A DNA stretch of 64,000 bases, from NCBI GenBank assembly GCA_003246265.1, contig QKAU01000065.1:1-64000 (forward strand). Reading direction: 5' to 3'. The notes below the pieces were generated by a model. That model did not search any database, was not told the DNA's origin, and saw only the letters and a list, made by a program, of their open reading frames with translations. Of the stretch, positions 60,863 to 64,000 are shown piece by piece. The number at the start of each line of letters is the position of its first letter. Within the stretch, counting starts at the first letter, position 1. This DNA comes from Kiritimatiellales bacterium (GTDB taxonomy: Bacteria > Verrucomicrobiota > Kiritimatiellia > Kiritimatiellales > Pontiellaceae). The translations under genes and the position numbers were made by a program.

Positions 60863-63343
60863 TCATGGAAGCCGCACATCCACGCGATAGTAGCCCGCCC
60901 CCCCGACCGCGTTGGTAAAGCTGCTTTGCGGGGACGGGATTCCATCCGAGAGCCGGGTGAAACCGTTGGTCAGCGCATCGGCATGCAGGATTCCGTACGC
61001 GCGATCCGGAACCGCCGGCCAGGAGACAACGAACCCAGCCGGACACATTGAGGAGGAGATGGCGAAGAAGGAATCCGAATTGGTGGGATCGGTTCCTGCA
61101 ATGTATTCGGCCAGGTTGTCGAAGCCGTCGGTATCTCCGTGGCCCGATGGGGCGGCATTTGTTTCGCCGCCGAAGTAGGCCAGCTCCCAGGCGTTGGGAA
61201 GGCCGTCGTCGTCCCAGTCGTTGGCGTCGGTGGCCACGACGATTTCCAGCACCGGCGGATGGGAGCCCTCCTTGGCATCGACGTTGGCGTAGCTCGCGAG
61301 ATCCGATGTGAGACCAAACCCGACCAAACCGTTCCGGACAACGAATCCGGAAACGTCGAATGCTTCCCAGAGATTCGTTCCAACGGCTTGCGTAAGGGAG
61401 TTCGTGCCCATGGCCGGCCGGTTGTTCCACGTCAGGGTAGCTTCCGTCCACGAGGTGTCCGCAACGTCTCTGATCGTCATGTTGAACGATTGCCGGGTGC
61501 AATAGAGCTTCAGCTTTGCCGATACGATCGCGAGGTTTCCGACGTCGACATCGAACATGATGTACCCGTTCATGGCGTTGGTGTACTTCCCACTGCGCAG
61601 CGCCAGCAGGGCGTTTGAGCCATAGTTGCTGTCGGGCGCCCCCTGGACGACATGGGTGTCCTGGACGGGAAAGAGCGTCAGCGTTTCGGCACCTACCATG
61701 ATCCTGAGCGTTGCGGAGCCGTAGCCGTCGTGGTTGTCGGACGCGCGCAGGGTGAATTCGTTGATGCCCGCGTCCGCGGCATGGGGTGTTCCCGAAAACG
61801 AGCCGTCGAGATTGACCGCCAGCCAGTCGGGGCCATCCATCTTCATGAATTCGAGCGCCTCTCCGTCGGCATCGTAGGCCATCCCGGCGACGGAGCCGGA
61901 TACCGGCTGCTCGACCGCCACCGCGCCGATATCAATGATGCTGGTTGCGAAGAGCGGGTCGGTGGTGAACGTGGGGATGTCGAGTATTGGAATCGCATAG
62001 CCTTCATAAGGTGCGGTACGGGCAGAGTCCGGTGCGCCCGGCACCAGCACAAAGGGGTCGGCGATGGAGACGGGCGTGCCATCGGAAAGGAAGACGTTGC
62101 TGCCATAGGCCTTGTGCCCCGGCACATCGCCGTTGGTGAGGTTGATGCATGTGGCATAGGCCTTGGGGCACTCGAAGACGTTGGCCGAATATTCGTTGTT
62201 GGTCTGGGACGCATAGCCGGAAAAATTCTTCCACCAGCTGATCCCCAGCCGGCTGTCGGAAAAGTTCTGGTAGAGGTCGAAGTGGTTGCGGTGGACGATC
62301 GTGTTTTCATAGGCGATCGGGATGTTGTTGTCGTAGGCATACTGCAGCAGCGGCGTGTTGACGAGGTGGTTGGCGATGACGGTGGTCGGTCCGAAGGTGT
62401 TGCGGATCTTCAGGCCGCCGTTCGGCGCCGAGGGCCATCCGCGCATCCAGTTGGCAAGCACCTTGAGGCCGGTATGCCCGCCATGGGCATAGATGACGTG
62501 GTCGCGGTTGACCGGAAACGTCGAGGTGTAGGGGCTGCCGTTGAAGATATTGCGTTCCACCAGGGAGTCGGTACATCCGTTGATCTTGATGCCCCGGCGG
62601 AAATGCCCCTGGTCGGCGGAAAGACCGAACTGGCTCCGCAGGGTCACGAGCTTGGGCAGGAGATTGCTCCATGCCGAATAGCCGCTCCATTCGGTCGCCA
62701 ACCAGCCGGCGCGGTCGAGATGGACGCCCCACACGTTGCGGCGGTAGGTCTGCCGGATGGTCTCATAGCCGTACACCGACCCTCCCATGGAGCTCGACTG
62801 CCGCAGGAAAACACAATCCTCCACCACGCCGTCCACCGTGTGGCCGAGGTTGATCTGGAAGTACGACACGTCGACGGTGTTCGAGAAGGCCGGATCCGCG
62901 CCAATGAACAGGCAGCGCCGAACGTCTATGTATCGCCGGGCGGATTCGCTTCCGTACCAGTCCAGTTGGACGTTGGCAAATACCAGGTCCTCCACATCGA
63001 TGCTCCCGCTCGGTGCGCTCCACGCCTCGTTGCCCACATGCTGGACCGTGCCCGGCAGGGAGGCAACGATCGACAGGCCGGCATGGTCGCCCAGCAGGCT
63101 GACGCCGTTGGTGGTGGCGATGTCCGAGCCGATGGCATAGGTTCCCGGCGGGAAATAGACGTGCTTCCCCTGCATCTTGGCGGAATGGATGACGGCCCGG
63201 ATCGCCACGGCATCGTCCGTCATGCCGTCACCCGCCGCTGAGCCGTCGGTTTTCACATTCAAGGTGTTGGCCGGTTGCTGGGCAAACCCGGCAAGGGTCG
63301 TGATGCACAGCAGCAGCGCCACATGGTTCGGGGCCGAAGGCAT
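60863..63343 (-). CDS. Secreted right-handed beta-helix protein with carbohydrate-binding-like and C-terminal modules
   Basis: An 826-residue exported protein. After a signal peptide comes a pectate-lyase-type beta helix starting NVKTDGSAAGDGMTDDAVAI (about 29-430), typical of polysaccharide lyases and GH28-like enzymes. Next come a putative-Ig-type domain (GEALEFMKMDGPDWLAVN), a DNRLRE-like beta-sandwich (DTHVVQGAPDSNYGSNALLA, YIMFDVDVG), the calcium motif DWDDDGLPNAWELAYFGG and NLAEYIAGTDPTNSDSF, and a final beta-strand module ending YYRVDVRLP. Substrate is unknown; a polysaccharide is likely. Confidence 0.83.
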   Translation of the reverse strand: MPSAPNHVALLLCITTLAGFAQQPANTLNVKTDGSAAGDGMTDDAVAIRAVIHSAKMQGKHVYFPPGTYAIGSDIATTNGVSLLGDHAGLSIVASLPGTVQHVGNEAWSAPSGSIDVEDLVFANVQLDWYGSESARRYIDVRRCLFIGADPAFSNTVDVSYFQINLGHTVDGVVEDCVFLRQSSSMGGSVYGYETIRQTYRRNVWGVHLDRAGWLATEWSGYSAWSNLLPKLVTLRSQFGLSADQGHFRRGIKINGCTDSLVERNIFNGSPYTSTFPVNRDHVIYAHGGHTGLKVLANWMRGWPSAPNGGLKIRNTFGPTTVIANHLVNTPLLQYAYDNNIPIAYENTIVHRNHFDLYQNFSDSRLGISWWKNFSGYASQTNNEYSANVFECPKAYATCINLTNGDVPGHKAYGSNVFLSDGTPVSIADPFVLVPGAPDSARTAPYEGYAIPILDIPTFTTDPLFATSIIDIGAVAVEQPVSGSVAGMAYDADGEALEFMKMDGPDWLAVNLDGSFSGTPHAADAGINEFTLRASDNHDGYGSATLRIMVGAETLTLFPVQDTHVVQGAPDSNYGSNALLALRSGKYTNAMNGYIMFDVDVGNLAIVSAKLKLYCTRQSFNMTIRDVADTSWTEATLTWNNRPAMGTNSLTQAVGTNLWEAFDVSGFVVRNGLVGFGLTSDLASYANVDAKEGSHPPVLEIVVATDANDWDDDGLPNAWELAYFGGETNAAPSGHGDTDGFDNLAEYIAGTDPTNSDSFFAISSSMCPAGFVVSWPAVPDRAYGILHADALTNGFTRLSDGIPSPQSSFTNAVGGAGYYRVDVRLP

Positions 63344-63368
63344 TCAAGGATCTCCAGGTGATGGCAAA

Positions 63369-63396
63369 GCCCGCCTGAACATGCAATCAGGCGGGC
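63369..63396 (-). terminator. Intrinsic terminator-like hairpin after the partial secreted gene
   Basis: A perfect 10-bp stem GCCCGCCTGA / TCAGGCGGGC with an 8-base loop, followed on the minus strand by TTTGCC. The T-run is short, but the stem is strong and sits between two minus-strand genes. Confidence 0.6.
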
Positions 63397-63439
63397 CGGT
63401 TGATCCGTTCCCGCCGGGTGGTCGGCGGGCCGGCCTGTG

Positions 63440-64000
63440 CTATTCGACCAGCAGTTTAAAGAACTGTTGGCTCCCCGCAACACCCAAGTGGTTCGTGTGG
63501 ATCCCCAGTTCTCCATCGTGGACCGACACGCCCATGGGCGCGTTGGTCGTCCATTCGCCATAGACAAGATCGTCCTTTGCGAGCACGCAGGCGGTCAAGT
63601 TGCTGTCGTTGCGCAGGGTGTAGATCAAGTCCCCGCCGCCCATCAGCGCCGGTTGGGTGCCGATATCCGTGCCCACGGTTGGATTGCCTCCGAAGACGTA
63701 TTCCCCCCAGTTGTTGAGTCCGTCGGAGTCGGGATCGGCGCCCGGATTGGCATCGAGACCGTTCCAATTGATGAGTTTCATCCACTTCTCATAGGGCGGG
63801 AGCACGGTGGGCGGAACATTCGCCACCAGCACCACATTGTCGACCTTGAAGGCGACATCCTTGGTAGTCACCGTGAGGGTCAGCAGGTTGAAGGTTTCGG
63901 CCAGGCAATTGCTTACGGTCATGATTTGGTTGAAGCTGGTGGTCCCCCAAGCGGCATTGACGTTGTAGCCACCGGCCACCCGGGTGACCTTCATGTGCAG
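63440..64000 (-). CDS. Secreted protein, C-terminal part (5' end outside window)
   Basis: The frame is open to the right edge, so only the last 186 or so residues are seen. They contain a beta-rich part (NLLTLTVTTKDVAFKVDNVV), the calcium motif DPDSDGLNNWGEYVFGGNP, and a final beta-strand module (DLIYTLRNDSNL, VYGEWTTNAP) ending QQFFKLLVE. The same calcium motif plus final module closes the beta-helix gene just downstream, so the two are a related pair and may share an export or anchoring route. The N-terminal catalytic part is unknown. Confidence 0.75.
   Translation of the reverse strand: MHMKVTRVAGGYNVNAAWGTTSFNQIMTVSNCLAETFNLLTLTVTTKDVAFKVDNVVLVANVPPTVLPPYEKWMKLINWNGLDANPGADPDSDGLNNWGEYVFGGNPTVGTDIGTQPALMGGGDLIYTLRNDSNLTACVLAKDDLVYGEWTTNAPMGVSVHDGELGIHTNHLGVAGSQQFFKLLVE

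Overview
This 64 kb window is GC-rich and densely coding. It most likely comes from a PVC-superphylum bacterium, with Kiritimatiellota or a nearby Verrucomicrobiota/Lentisphaerota lineage the best guess. The signs are a V-type ATPase operon in the gene order known from chlamydiae (E, DUF2764, A, B, D, I, K), a very divergent ftsZ next to ftsA, a sigma-70 with a long histone-like tail, Gram-negative lipid A and lipoprotein genes, and large secreted proteins ending in a DxDxDG calcium motif plus a short beta-strand module. The placement rests on gene content only. No rRNA, tRNA, CRISPR array, insertion sequence or prophage was seen.

Layout. 1-9.3 kb: the 3' end of glgC; a minus-strand group (membrane-anchored glycosidase-like protein, metal-binding-like lipoprotein, pepA, DUF456 protein); rpoD coupled to an ATP-cone nucleoside kinase; a small unknown gene. 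9.4-15.2 kb: GTP-type PEP carboxykinase, a secreted SGNH hydrolase, purM with a NIF3-like gene, and a rubredoxin-like protein. 15.2-22.5 kb: the V-ATPase operon, whose rotor subunit keeps the side chains that bind sodium in the Enterococcus enzyme. 22.5-28.6 kb: recA with an M28 peptidase lipoprotein, a small membrane protein, an EIIA-CBS regulator beside an ion permease, and a parvulin-type foldase. 28.7-32.8 kb: a Cys-cluster protein, fabZ-lpxA, two pseudopilins and an HtrA-type protease. 33.2-35.7 kb: an ArsR-controlled thioredoxin/CcdA-like/ArsP-like metalloid locus. 35.8-39.9 kb: ddl-ftsQ-ftsA-ftsZ. 39.9-44.7 kb: a type II secretion assembly operon (I, J, K, L-like, M-like) ending in a metallo-hydrolase. 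44.8-52.4 kb: DUF4870 protein, folD, ferritin, two exported proteins, a TPR protein, a YyaL-type thioredoxin protein, and an ECF sigma/anti-sigma pair. 52.5-54.8 kb: a second secretion block (pseudopilins H and G, and GspF). 54.9-60.8 kb: xerD, purC, tkt, a PHP phosphoesterase and a HAD hydrolase. 60.8-64 kb: a beta-helix protein and the 3' end of another secreted protein.

How it fits together. Housekeeping genes dominate: purines, pentose phosphate, gluconeogenesis/glycogen, one-carbon, division, repair and lipid A. An export theme runs through the window: type II secretion genes in three separate places, a foldase, an HtrA protease, and three exported proteins ending in a similar aromatic beta-strand module, one of which is a lipoprotein that is little more than that module. 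A sodium-linked energy economy is plausible from the V-ATPase rotor. The most promising points for follow-up are the shared C-terminal module, the ftsZ lacking a catalytic T7-loop Asp, the sodium-type rotor, the glycosidase-membrane-TPR fusion, the HtrA protease with Glu in place of the triad Asp, and the EIIA-CBS/permease pair.
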